A stretch of 64,000 bases of DNA from Fasciola hepatica (lineage: Eukaryota; Platyhelminthes; Trematoda; Plagiorchiida; Fasciolidae): positions 4,836,001-4,900,000 of the forward strand of contig CANUEZ040000107.1 of the NCBI GenBank assembly GCA_948099385.1, in the 5' to 3' direction. Below the pieces are notes generated by a model, which saw only the letters and a list, made by a program, of their open reading frames with translations, searched no databases and was not told the DNA's origin. The position numbers were made by a program, and so were the translations under genes. Of this stretch, positions 13,501 through 22,175 are shown piece after piece; positions within the stretch are counted from its first letter, which is position 1; each line of letters begins with the position of its first letter.

Positions 13501-16500
13501 GCCTTGTTGATGGTTCTCTGATCTATGGTGACAAGGCCCCAAAACGTAAATCTTTGGAAGCTTGGCTTGAATCAAACCCGAACTATATGCCGTATTCTGT
13601 CGAAATGGTAAGCGTTACTTCTGACCAACTGAATTTGTATTTCAACTCCCATGTCTCACTTTCGTATCGCTAGTCCTCCCATTATATTCCCCCAAAAGTC
13701 ACCATTCTAATTTTTTCAGTTGTCTTTCCATTAGATGCTTTCGGTTTAGCAGTCAATGCCTGGCATATGTGAATATAATATATCAAAATTGTACATTTTC
13801 AGGAGGACCGTGCCATTTACAGTCGTGTTGCCAGTGCTCGAGGACAGGATACACACAACATGGAGGCGCTGGCCTACAAACACTATCTGAATAGTTTAAT
13901 TGCGAGCGCCACCGCCGCTAGCATGAAACAAACGCCAACCCCTCTCTCCCAACCTCCTCCATCGATCGCATCAACGTCGGCTCAAGCGAATAAATCCAGT
14001 CTCGTGACTCAGCAACAGTACCTACAACTACAACAACAGCAACAGCTATTGACTGCTTTGAGCGCCTATGCTAGACATCCGGCTTATGCGGGCCTCGTTG
14101 CTTCAGCTCTAACTTCATGGCAAGCCGCGGCTTTCGGTACTGGATCTACTGGAACATTGCCTCTGGTGTCGGACGCTGGGTCCTCAACAGCCACTCCCAT
14201 TCTGTCACCTAGACATGGTCTCAGTGGATCAAGCGGTGGCGGTTCCGTTTCCACCCGAACACGTTCTGTCTGTAAGTGAACTTTTACTGTTCCTAGATTT
14301 AGGGATAATTGTTATAACGAGATTGTGTTCAGTTTAGTTTGTGTGTAACATTTTTTTCAACTCGAGTGAATCGCTCACCTTAGTCAATTTTAAGTTAAAT
14401 TATTCACATCAAAACGTGCACGGTCAAAACTACAAATACGTGTGCGCAGCAAGTCATCTGTTCGCAATCTACATTGGTTTATCACTGGAAGTCGACGTAA
14501 TGTCCGAAGGCAGCCGAAATTCTCGTCAAGATCGTGGTTCTTTCGTAATAAAATAATTAAGTTAGTGAAACGTCGTAACAAACGAGTAAAATGGGCAATG
14601 CGAGCAAAGCCTAGATTTGAGGTGAGCTGCTGACGGTTCTAAGCAGAAAGCACAGCCACTTGGTAGTTCGAGCAGAAAAGCGATTTACATTTAGGATGCA
14701 AAAATGTTTTGCCGAGGCGAACAAGTAAGTAGCCTTTCTTAATTGTATTTCGTTATCCATAAAGGTTTGGTCAGGTGAATTTACTTTTATGTGAGCTACT
14801 TTTTCGTGAAATTAGGTTGGCTTCTTGAACGTTTCCGATGACAGCTTTCCATGCATTGCGATCTCCGGTAAGGTCGACACAGTTAAATCCAATTTTTGCA
14901 CTAGGCACGAAGTTGATAAACCGGCTGAAGGCACAGATTCGCTACGTCCATTCTGACAGTGTTGATCCAGGTCTATAACTGACCGTCAAGGTGACACTTC
15001 CAGCTTGGACAAGGTTATGATGTAGGGCTTTTCTTTGTCAGTTCTGCTTTGGGTCGACGCAGGACACAACCGAACCACTAGAGAGGGCACCATTGAAAAA
15101 AGACAGCGCTTCCATATTCGAACAGTGGTGTCGTACACTGGCGTGTGTGACCTAGATTACACGGACGACCTTGTCTGCTTGTTCGAGTGCACGGAACATG
15201 CGCAACGTGCATTAGACAGACTCGCAAGAGCTGTAGCTCCATTCGGAATGCGCTTTGCACCTCCAAAGTGTAAAGTAATGTTACAAGACTGGATATCAAC
15301 GATTCCGAGCTTGATGCTCGATGGGAAGGTGCTGGCAATTGTCGACCACTTCAGTTACCTCGGCAGCAGCGTGACGACGGATGGGAGCACTGTGGTAGAG
15401 GTGAGCCCGCGCATATCCAAGACTCGAGCGGCGCACGCTGGACTGAAGCACTTGTGGTGACGACCTGACATTTCACTGAACTTGAAAGGTCGTGTGTACT
15501 GTGCCGCAGTGCGTTCAGTTTTGTTGTATGGTTGCGAGACTTGGGGTTTGCGTGCGGAAGACATTTGTCGTCTTGAGGTTTTCGACCACCGATGTTTGCG
15601 TAGTATCGCTAAGGTTGGATGAAATGACCGGGTAAGCAATGATGAGGTCAGAAATCGAGTATTGAGTACTAATTCAGGGAATTCTCTATCATAGTGTATC
15701 CAGCTTAGTAGAATTCGTTGATTAAGGCACGTGTTACGCATGGCAAACACACGTCTACCGTACCGTGTCCTGTTCTCCGTTCCTCCTCAGGAGTGGGAAA
15801 AACCACGTGGAGGTGAACAGATGACGTGGCAACGGGGAATGTGAAAATGTACAGGGAACTTAGGACAAGTAGGTGCTTCACATCTTTGTGGTTGGGGCCC
15901 AAAAGATCCGTCTACCAGTTGGCTGGAGGCATTGAAGGATATGGCTGCGAACCGTGAACAGTGGTGATCGTGTTGTCACTTTCTGTCAAATAAGGATGAT
16001 TGAATAATGTGCGTTTGTACAGTTAGACTGTGTATACAGTATGTTGGCTACTAGGGCGTCCTTTCCTTCTCCCACTTGTGTAAATCCACTCCCTGTCCAT
16101 TTTGTATATTCATTCTTTGGTTTGGGCGTTTTCGTGCATCCCTTGCGGTAACAAAGCGATTTAAGGGAATATTGGAAAAAGGCTTAGCTTTTTTTCAGTG
16201 AGGCTTATTCCCATGTATTTCGCGCAGATGGTTTTGTCGGCCTTCTCTTCATAGAAGTAGGATGGACATTGTCCAATCTTGTCGGAAAACTTCGGTTTTC
16301 CAAATTTGGGGCACACGTTGAATAGCTCGCATGGATGCCGACCCATTTCATTTTCTCGATGGCAGAAGCTATCTCCGTTAGGCTGGGTGGGTCTTGGTCA
16401 GATTAATATCGCCCGGCGTTTCCCGACGACATCGCAGCTTGGTTGGAGAGGGAAAGGGTGGTGTCACGTATGGTCGTTTATTGAAATGAGAGTTCAGAAG

Positions 16501-19500
16501 ACGACGCCTGATTGATAAGCTTTAATCAACCAGCTGAAAAAAGACAGGTGAAATGTTAGGTGATACAAACGAAGTAGGAGCGAATTGTGAGACAGGGGCA
16601 CAGTAACAGATGTATATCATTCACCGCCACGTAGAAAACAAAGAGTAGTGTTTTGTGTTTCGTGCAGTCCGTGGATGAGGAATAGAAAACGTTGATTACA
16701 GTTAACAAAGAGTGCGTTGTTACGCCTCACGGATTCGAAGGTAATAGGGTTTCGTTCTTTGTTGTTGCAGGAGGAGATTTTCAACGTTTGTGCCTGGTTC
16801 ACTAGGAGACTCTACTGGGTCAGAAACAGTTATTTGCAAATCGTAGGTACGTGGCTTGTCATCAGCCGGGAAAGAGTCTGTAAGAGAATGAGTGGGGGAC
16901 GGGTGGTGCAGAAGTCGGTCGTTCTACGGGAGCAAGATGATGAAGTGATACCGTTTCTTCGCATCCATCGGGGAGATGTATGTGAGCGTGCTCGGGGTTG
17001 CTTTTCAGAAATTCAACTCCCCCCACCATCGGATCATACTTGGACGAACGAATGTTTTTTTCGATAAAGCACTGGCCCCGGCATTAGTAACCATTGAGGT
17101 AAACTGGTGCCAACAGCAGATTATCTGATGAATGAACATTCGTTCGTGGGGAGCCACATTGATAGCAGTACAGAACAGTGACCTGATAGCATACAGTGCT
17201 TCAGGCAGTACCTACTCCCACTGATCAATGGCTAGATCTCTCGAACAGGGACACAGTCGTTCGACTTGACCATTGCCTTGAGGGTTGTAGCGCGTTGTTC
17301 TGCTAGTAGCTACACCTCGTCCGCGGAGAAATGTCTTCGATTCTTGAGACATAGAAGAGTCTACTTGATCAGAATGTAGATCGTGCGGTATGCCAAATAC
17401 AACAATTCCGATAAGCGAGAAATTATAGTGGAAGCAGTCATATCAGAACAAGGAAAAGCAAATGGAAAGCGAGAACACCCACCCGTGACTGTCAAGATGT
17501 AATGTTATGAATAAGAGTCAAACCGTAATTCTCAGCCGTTTGCTGGGACCGTTTCAGATTGACATCATGGTCGGTAGCATCTTTCCCACAGATATTAATG
17601 TTGTCAACGTATACAACCGTTCCTTCACGTCAAACAAGCTCCTACATCGCGCGCTGGAAACAGGCGACACCATTGGTTACTCCAAACGGTATTCGGCGAA
17701 ACTGGTAGCTGCTGTCGCATGCTTCGAAAGCCGTGTAGTGCCGTTCATTTTCCTTTACGGGAATCTGGTGGTACGCGCTATGTAGGTCTAAAATGCTGCA
17801 AGTGTTTAACTGAAATTTTCCCCATTAAATCGTCTATGCGGGGTAGCGGGTATGCATCTGGGATGATGAATCGATCGATTGTTTGACTATAGTCGACCAC
17901 CATCCGTCGTTTCTGGCGCTCGTTGGTAGTAACCAGGATTTGAGCCCGCCATAGTGGTCTAGAAGGTTCGATTATTCCATCGTCCAGTAACCGGATGATC
18001 TCTGCTCGAATAAAGGCTTCGTCGTTGTAACTGTATCCTCGGTTTTGTACAAATAGGACTGGAAGAGGGATCCAGATGTGCGAAAAGTGATGAGGCTAGA
18101 AGATCGGCAGCGGAGAGACCACAAATCGAGAAAGGTGACTGAATTCCTTGGAAAGGTATTTCTACCGACGTGTGTTGTAAGATGTCATGTCCCAGCAGTA
18201 CGTGAGTACACAAGTCAGGGAGAATCCATAATTTGGCATGTTCGTATCGGGCACCTTTGTGCAGTGACGAGACAAAACAGTGATCTTCGGTACTGCTGAT
18301 CATGAGGGAAAAAGCGAGGATGATCTTACTTTTGGATGCCATTGTTGACCATTTGTTCCGCAGCGCAATCGCCTCAGAGACGTAACTCTTCGAGCTTCCT
18401 GTGTCTACTAGAGCTTGTAGCACTACTCCGTTGGCTGTTACTTCCGTAATAGCCTTACTGAGGCCCGCTGGAGCTCGAGCTGCAGCTGTGATGATCGAGG
18501 AAACGAGAAATGGTGAGGAAGTTGTGGTTTGTTTTGTTTTCACAGAAGCTCGACAGACCTGAAAGTGTCCCGGTTTGCCACACGACTTGTAGAGTGCATC
18601 TTTTGCAGGACGTCTGGCGAGGATAACGATGATACCCACAAAAGAAACAGCTGGTTCGGGATGCAGCCAGGGTCGCTTTGGCCTCCATCAGATACCTGAC
18701 TGAGGACGCTGGAGCTATCTATCGTAGCGGTAATATATACTGAAGGTTTGGATTGAGCGAATGTCTGCGATTGCTGATGAGCTAGATCTAAAGCTTTAGT
18801 TTGGTCATGCAGTACCTGTGTCGAGTGTTTTGTTCTCGAGAAGCCGCTGACGAATAGGATTTGATAGGAGTCCACTGATAAACGCATCGCGGATAGCGTC
18901 TTCGTTTTGCTTTGCACTGAACCTAGAAGTTACAGTCTCGGGCAAGATTTCTGCGCTTTTGCATGAACTGATCAGTAGTTTCAGGAGTATTCTGCTTCGA
19001 AGTTGCCAGAACATAGCGTTTGAAAATTTTGTTTCTAGTTTATATGTATAAGAATTAAAGGGTGGTGATGGCAGAGTCAAAATCAGTGCACCGAGAAACG
19101 AAATGTAAACAGTTGGCAATGAAAAGTGCATGAGAGTTTTGAGTTTGTCTGGTTGGTGTTCTTTGACCGATTCCGAAAAGTTTGTAAAGGTATAATAACA
19201 ATATTCCCAGGAGTCAGCGCCATTTGGGCAGTTTGGGTCTGCGTCAAAACGATCTGGAAGCAGGTATTGGTCTATTTTTTTTTTGGTTGAATAAATTGTA
19301 ACGTATGATCGGTTAGCGGAATGAGAGTTTAGAAGACGACGCCTGATTGATAGGCTTTAATCAACCAGCTGAAAGGAGACAAGCGAAATGTTAGGTGATA
19401 CAAACGAAATAGGAGCGAATTATGAGGCAGGGGCACAGTAACAGATATATATCAGGTGGTTTGATAGCTGGACACATTTTCGGAATTTCTGTTCAGGTAT

Positions 19501-22175
19501 GGAATGACCACTGCTGTCCAGTCGCAAGGAGAGCGAGGGTGTATTTATTCCTGAAGCAGAGCGTATGGGTCGGAAGGATTTCTCGGAATTCACAACGGCA
19601 ACTGCGGTTTCCATCCCTGCTATTTGTGATCAGTACCGTTAATAGTCGCTCTTTGAAGAGTACATAGTTTCCCAGCGAAGGCTATGAAATCTCGCCTTTC
19701 TTACCTTTGAGCAACGTCTGAGGGTTTCTTCCGAGATCCACTATTTTCATGCTGGGATATCTTGCCTAATTGTTTGAGGATGGCCTTTGCTATAGCTGCT
19801 TTTAGCGCAGTCCATCGGGCGTCTGTGCTACCGTCAACACGGTATTTGTAAGAACCGGTTCATTCGCTCATTCACGAATCTTGTCCTTATTACTTAAACA
19901 GAAACAAGAAGCAAGTTTAGTGCCGACCATGCCGGTTCGGAATGGCTGTTCGAAAGAGCCACACGCCGTTATGATTCGCTCCATTTCCTCATGTAATCCT
20001 CCGACTGAAAGTTGATTTACCTCTCATTTTGTTCTAGCGCGGGTGTCAAGTAAAAGACACTCACCGGCGTCGGTACTCTTGCTGTCGTGACCTCGCGTGG
20101 TCCGTCATCAAATCTGATCTACAGTAATAGGGTTCAATTCCCGTACTCCGTAGAGTGTGCCCGGCAAATTATTCTACTCGATCGCCTTCTGTTCTGTATC
20201 ACCAAAACTTACATTCAGCCCTCAAATCCCGATGTGGTTTACGAAGCTTAAGTGGTCACTTCACTTGATTCGAACTGGTTTGTGTAGTGAGCCATATCGT
20301 CTGTTGAAATAGTTGACCACGATTTGTGTGGGGTTACCTTGAGAGTTTGGTAATTTGCTAGCCGTTTCAATTTAAATGCCCAGTCCGTAAATTGGACGAA
20401 AGTTCGTCTTCCGTCCACGAACATGACATTCGTTAGCTCTTTTCATCAAAATAATCGTTTATCACTGATTACCATAACAGTTGACTCGGTGGCATTGAGT
20501 AATATTTTTGCAACTTTCTTCCTGCTGTTTCTCCGATGCATATGCTACCCATATTGCTATTGTTGCAGCCACTCGAAATAGTGCTTCGCCGAACCTAAGC
20601 AGTGCAGAACGACCACCACCGGCCCCAACAATCACGGAATGTGTGGCTCCGTCTACGGTATCGTCTTCCTCTGCATCCACCTCTGACGTGACGGCTTCTA
20701 TTACTTCTGGTTCATCAGTTGCCACAACTGCCGGTGTTGATGCTCTGCTTTCGGCCGCCTATAAACAAGCGACGACCAATCTAGCGTATATGTATAATCC
20801 GATGGCCGCCGTTGCAGCCTACAGTCAGATGCTTCTATCTTCAAGTAATCCGATGGCCGGTGATGTTGCGGGTAACTTTTGCATTCTTTCCAAATATGGT
20901 ACCTTGCTGTGACCAAGACACTGTACTGCCTCCATTGACACTTAGATATATGGTTCATAATCCCTAAAGATGACAGTTCCCGGAAATTCGGTGTGATGAG
21001 GGCACAACTTAGCAATAATAGTAATCCTACTGTTAAATTGCACGGTTCACTTATTCCCTTTTACCACGCGGTAGTTACTGACGCCTTAGTAACGGAATTT
21101 GGCAACGAAATTCCTATATAGAAGCCACAAAATCCCGCCACCAAATAAGTCCATTACCTCTTGCCCAGCTATCCTGAGTAAAGTGTGTCAACCATACTGC
21201 AGACCGCCATCCAGAAGGATCGACCATTAGTTCCAACGCACGAACTTCCTGTTACTCGACGGGTAGCACTTCGCTGTTCACGGGTTATAGGTACTACCTC
21301 GAACAAAACCAATCATGGGTACATCCATGGACCCAGTTCATCCTCTCGCAGGAACTAGGCGCATTAAACAAACAACATTTGATTACGCGTGAAACATTGC
21401 ACTGTCAACGGACTGATTGGTTTTCTGCGTCTAAATTTTTGAGTGAATTACGCGTAACATCAGTGTGAATGAAAAACAAGTTCATCTTTGTTTGACATTC
21501 GTTTAATGTACGAAGTATTTCAGCCGCAGTAACTTTTGTGTCACTTCAAGTTACAATAATCAGCCCTGTATCCGGTTACCACTAATCCGCCTTTTCTTAT
21601 TCACTTGCTTTTTTGCAGTCAATAATCAATCAGCACTGTCAGGACAACAGGCAGCGTTGGCTTCACTGTATACGAACTATATGTTTGCTGCTAAACAACA
21701 GCAGCAGCAACAACAACAACAGCAAACTTCCCCGTGGGATCAGCAGAGGCAACAATTGAGCGCGTTAACTAATGCTGTTGCTTCTGCTTGTGGTGGTACT
21801 GGAACTGTGGATACAGCTACTTTGATGGCGATGTTGAGTGCATCCAAACCCAGTCTTTTGGGTTCGATGAGTATGTCCGGGGTATCTGCCGCGACCACCG
21901 GTTCAAGTAGCGTAACCCCTACCGACCAAGTTTTGCCAACCACCTGTTCATCTTCATCCATTGCACTGGACGTATCAAAACAGAGCGCTAATATTGATCC
22001 GATTCTAACTACTTCTACACTTCCGTCTTCATCGACCGATGTCGCAACAAATCTCTCGGGCACACAAACTCAAGTAGATCAGGATTCGTCGAATACCAAA
22101 GAAGTTTGCTCATCCGGCGAGTCCACCACTGATGATGCAGATCACACATCTACTGTTCTGGATCTTAGCAAATAA
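1159..22175 (+). CDS. CHD7-like: CHD6-9/Kismet-class chromodomain helicase, C-terminal half (15 exons, 5' partial)
   Basis: This is a nuclear ATP-dependent chromatin remodeller of CHD subfamily III. The exons join as 1159-1335, 1741-1851, 2321-3359, 3618-3827, 4044-4236, 4503-4887, 6017-6090, 8693-8931, 9043-9307, 10452-10945, 11282-11481, 12405-13607, 13803-14271, 20569-20871 and 21619-22175. Every junction is GT-AG and in phase, giving 1972 residues plus TAA. Family landmarks in order are the [19 protein letters not shown] block with [20 protein letters not shown]-like modules, PWWDK with [10 protein letters not shown] and [44 protein letters not shown], and a single BRK domain (about residues 1485-1540 of the visible part). 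The linkers are low-complexity, acidic or Ser/Thr-rich. The chromodomains and helicase lie outside the window. CHD6, 7, 8 or 9 cannot be chosen from this; flatworms may have a single ortholog. A retained or skipped small exon is possible in the long introns. Confidence 0.93.
1447..1502. repeat. (TA)n microsatellite in CHD intron 1
   Basis: An uninterrupted TA dinucleotide run of about 56 bases, between two CHD exons. It lies just upstream of a minus-strand SINE fragment. Confidence 0.97.
1526..1605 (-). repeat. tRNA-derived SINE fragment, family 1
   Basis: On the minus strand the segment carries a B-box-like GGTTCGATTCC, then GGCATTGGACTTTTGGATG, and then a GGGTTTTCCA end. The same order (B box, CATTGGACTTTTGGAT, GTGGATTTCCA) recurs at 58590-58715, and the terminal part recurs near 12299 and 62355, so this is one dispersed family. 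The 5' head of the element is missing or too diverged to place. Confidence 0.6.
1741..1851 (+). CDS. CHD exon 2 of window: [11 protein letters not shown] motif
   Basis: Follows a polypyrimidine acceptor (TTTTTTTCAG). Phase 0 at both ends, 37 codons. It encodes [20 protein letters not shown] and QKWAKMAG, which continue the conserved CHD6-9 block begun in the previous exon. The donor is GTGAGT at 1852. Confidence 0.93.
2321..3359 (+). CDS. CHD exon 3 of window: basic linker and first SANT-like module
   Basis: Starts in phase 0 and ends in phase 1 (1039 nt). It opens with [14 protein letters not shown], matching the TPR-x-RKQTR-x-YSA stretch of vertebrate CHD7, then an Asp/Ser-rich run and an Arg-rich [15 protein letters not shown] tract. 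A SANT-like segment follows ([17 protein letters not shown]), and then a long acidic, Glu/Asp/Ser-rich tail. An earlier in-frame ATG at 2300 lies before the splice acceptor and is not used. Confidence 0.88.
3618..3827 (+). CDS. CHD exon 4 of window: SLIDE-like helix region
   Basis: Phase 1 to phase 1. The segment [20 protein letters not shown] followed by [17 protein letters not shown] aligns by eye with the CHD7 NPDALFQEDSYKKHL and VRMLYYLRQEVIG stretch. The acceptor is TTTCATAG and the donor GTAAGC at 3828. Confidence 0.87.
4044..4236 (+). CDS. CHD exon 5 of window: PWWDK / [10 protein letters not shown] motif
   Basis: Phase 1 to phase 2. It encodes [20 protein letters not shown] followed by [17 protein letters not shown], a signature of subfamily III CHD proteins (vertebrate form: [22 protein letters not shown]). 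The exon ends in a diverged acidic run before the GTGAGT donor. Confidence 0.92.
4503..4887 (+). CDS. CHD exon 6 of window: acidic linker and [10 protein letters not shown] motif
   Basis: Phase 2 to phase 0. Mostly Ser/Thr/Asp/Glu-rich linker. Near its end comes [20 protein letters not shown], which corresponds to the P-x-V-x-DLNARLRRLI segment of CHD7-type proteins. The acceptor is TTTTTTTTCTAG, ending at 4502. Confidence 0.85.
4888..6016 (+). other. CHD intron 6, no gene recognised
   Basis: A 1.1 kb intron. One stretch (about 5060-5245) is open for about 60 codons and reads [14 protein letters not shown], but I recognise no family. A pyrimidine-rich AG near 5031 would not feed it in the frame left by exon 6. 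I treat it as non-coding. Confidence 0.5.
6017..6090 (+). CDS. CHD exon 7 of window: 74-nt small exon
   Basis: Found by splice-site and phase reasoning, because it is too short to stand out as an open frame. The acceptor TTTTTAG ends at 6016 and the donor GTAAGT begins at 6091. It starts in phase 0, matching exon 6, and ends in phase 2, which is exactly what exon 8 needs. It encodes a charged linker ([20 protein letters not shown] then ERRN) at the place where CHD7 has its REEVRALEAEREA-like linker before [12 protein letters not shown]. Confidence 0.75.
7160..8300 (+). mobile_element. Degenerate RTE-like non-LTR retrotransposon (RT and 3' end) in CHD intron 7
   Basis: Reading across several frames gives pieces of one reverse transcriptase in the right order: [20 protein letters not shown] near 7193-7252, [13 protein letters not shown] (the YxDD catalytic box) near 7450-7490, [19 protein letters not shown] near 7790-7850, and the basic [20 protein letters not shown] tail near 8041-8100. 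Frameshifts and stops between the blocks show it is dead. It has the same orientation as the host gene. The order and wording of the blocks match the other two copies in this window (15035-15990, and 56712-57038 on the minus strand). Confidence 0.82.
8693..8931 (+). CDS. CHD exon 8 of window: [12 protein letters not shown] block
   Basis: Phase 2 to phase 1. It encodes [20 protein letters not shown] followed by [17 protein letters not shown] and [10 protein letters not shown], the third SANT-like module of CHD6-9. This is one of the least ambiguous exons. The acceptor is TCTGCTTCAG, ending at 8692. Confidence 0.95.
9043..9307 (+). CDS. CHD exon 9 of window: [14 protein letters not shown] and [13 protein letters not shown]
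   Basis: Phase 1 to phase 2. It contains [32 protein letters not shown] and [17 protein letters not shown]. In CHD7 the corresponding order is [32 protein letters not shown] and WWECGKHDRDLLLGAAKHG. The exon ends inside the Lys codon before HG. Confidence 0.95.
10452..10945 (+). CDS. CHD exon 10 of window: KHGLARTD, Ala-rich and acidic region
   Basis: Phase 2 to phase 1. It completes [21 protein letters not shown], then reads an Ala-rich helix-prone tract ([17 protein letters not shown]) and a long Glu/Asp/Ser-rich linker. The acceptor is CACCTTCCTCAG, ending at 10451, and the donor GTGAGT starts at 10946. Confidence 0.9.
11282..11481 (+). CDS. CHD exon 11 of window: WPKDR helix
   Basis: Phase 1 to phase 0. 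After a Pro/Ser/Thr linker it encodes [20 protein letters not shown], the counterpart of the WPKDR-x-LINRLDSVC stretch of CHD7. The donor GTGTGT is weaker than the others, but the frame demands it. Confidence 0.85.
12211..12299. repeat. Hairpin-forming inverted repeat (two opposed SINE-family-1 ends) in CHD intron 11
   Basis: The left arm 12211-12249 and right arm 12261-12299 are reverse complements over about 39 bases, with a single mismatch I can see. They are separated by an 11-base GC-rich loop. The right arm ends in the same GAATGCAAGTGGATTTTCCA seen at the end of other family-1 copies, so this looks like two element ends head to head with the middle lost. Confidence 0.85.
12405..13607 (+). 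CDS. CHD exon 12 of window: RG/AT-hook-rich linker and start of BRK domain
   Basis: Phase 0 to phase 0, 401 codons. It opens with [10 protein letters not shown] (CHD7: GKWPSSRRSY). A long Ser/Pro linker follows, with [20 protein letters not shown] and [13 protein letters not shown], which are Arg-Gly and AT-hook-like patches. It ends with the BRK domain core [20 protein letters not shown] followed by [14 protein letters not shown]. An in-frame ATG at 12390 precedes the acceptor (GGCTCAG, ending at 12404) and is intronic. A long minus-strand frame over the RG region is only a shadow. Confidence 0.92.
13803..14271 (+). CDS. CHD exon 13 of window: BRK end and glutamine-rich region
   Basis: Phase 0 to phase 1. 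It completes the BRK neighbourhood ([20 protein letters not shown]) and runs into a Gln-rich tract ([14 protein letters not shown]) with Ala/Ser-rich sequence. The donor GTAAGT at 14272 opens the 6.3 kb intron 13. Confidence 0.88.
14272..14829 (+). other. Start of CHD intron 13, nothing recognised
   Basis: AT-leaning intronic sequence with short open frames on both strands and no motif I recognise. It is the left flank of the RTE relic that follows. Confidence 0.5.
15035..15990 (+). mobile_element. Degenerate RTE-like retrotransposon (RT C-half to 3' end) in CHD intron 13
   Basis: A 141-codon open stretch carries the catalytic YTDD (residues 43-46 of the frame), then [15 protein letters not shown] and [15 protein letters not shown]. 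Past a TGA the same protein continues as [20 protein letters not shown] and [14 protein letters not shown]. Past further stops comes [17 protein letters not shown] near 15790-15840. The block order matches the RTE relic at 7160-8300, but the copies have diverged independently. It has the same orientation as the host gene. Confidence 0.85.
16457..16461. repeat. Target-site duplication GGTGG, left copy
   Basis: GGTGG immediately before the left 158-bp LTR. It is matched exactly by GGTGG at 19455-19459 after the right LTR, as expected for a Gypsy-type 5-bp duplication. Confidence 0.85.
16462..16619 (-). repeat. 158-bp LTR, left (3' LTR of minus-strand Gypsy)
   Basis: Begins TGTCACG and ends TATATCA, giving the TG...CA ends typical of LTRs. 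It aligns end to end with 19297-19454, which has the same length and about 15-20 differences by eye. The inner side starts TTCACCGCC, which on the coding strand reads GGCGGTGAA, a short purine-rich tract where a polypurine tract is expected. Confidence 0.88.
17959..18639 (-). pseudogene. Gag knuckle-protease remnant of the intronic Gypsy
   Basis: A 226-codon open stretch. The N-terminal part holds a zinc knuckle ([10 protein letters not shown]) and the middle holds an aspartic protease active site, LVDTGSS, followed by the LLGHDILQ segment typical of the second half of Gypsy proteases. It is the longest intact part of the element. It lacks a proper Gag start and its downstream RT is broken, so I call it a remnant. 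Confidence 0.8.
19297..19454 (-). repeat. 158-bp LTR, right (5' LTR of minus-strand Gypsy)
   Basis: Begins TGTAACG and ends TATATCA, and is colinear with the left LTR at 16462-16619. It is followed directly by GGTGG (19455-19459). Confidence 0.88.
19455..19459. repeat. Target-site duplication GGTGG, right copy
   Basis: Exact match of the five bases preceding the left LTR (16457-16461). Confidence 0.85.
19460..20568 (+). other. Remainder of CHD intron 13, no gene recognised
   Basis: It contains a GGGTTCAATTCCC near 20130 that resembles a Pol III B box, but I cannot build a tRNA or a convincing SINE around it. No other motif is seen before the acceptor TATTGTTGCAG at 20568. Confidence 0.45.
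20569..20871 (+). CDS. CHD exon 14 of window: Ser/Thr/Ala-rich C-terminal region
   Basis: Phase 1 to phase 1, so it joins exon 13 to exon 15 without a shift. It encodes low-complexity Ser/Thr/Pro sequence and then [20 protein letters not shown]. The acceptor is TATTGTTGCAG and the donor GTAACT. Confidence 0.85.
21619..22175 (+). CDS. CHD terminal exon: polyQ and C-terminal VLDLSK
   Basis: Starts in phase 1 after CTTTTTTGCAG. It has a polyglutamine run (about 10 Gln encoded by mixed CAA/CAG at 21697-21723), a Ser/Thr-rich stretch, and an acidic end finishing in STVLDLSK and TAA at 22173-22175. The C-terminal VLDLSK resembles the PxDLS CtBP-binding motif. Confidence 0.9.

Larger units (their letters stand above)
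16462..19454 (-). mobile_element. Internally deleted Ty3/Gypsy element in CHD intron 13 (2993 bp with LTRs)
   Basis: Minus-strand LTR retrotransposon with 158-bp LTRs and a perfect GGTGG target duplication. The internal 2.68 kb keeps, in order, Gag with a CCHC-like knuckle ([10 protein letters not shown] near 18560), protease [13 protein letters not shown] (near 18390), RT pieces with [11 protein letters not shown] and [12 protein letters not shown] (18000-17600), and an integrase piece resembling [10 protein letters not shown]...[14 protein letters not shown] (17420-17260). RNase H and most of the RT palm end are absent, because RT runs almost directly into integrase. Stops and frameshifts are frequent. 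It lies antisense to the CHD gene. Without RNase H it cannot be autonomous. Confidence 0.88.

Noticed and set aside
20086..20165. tRNA gene candidate around GGGTTCAATTCCC
   Set aside because: No acceptor stem, anticodon arm or A box could be laid out at proper spacing.
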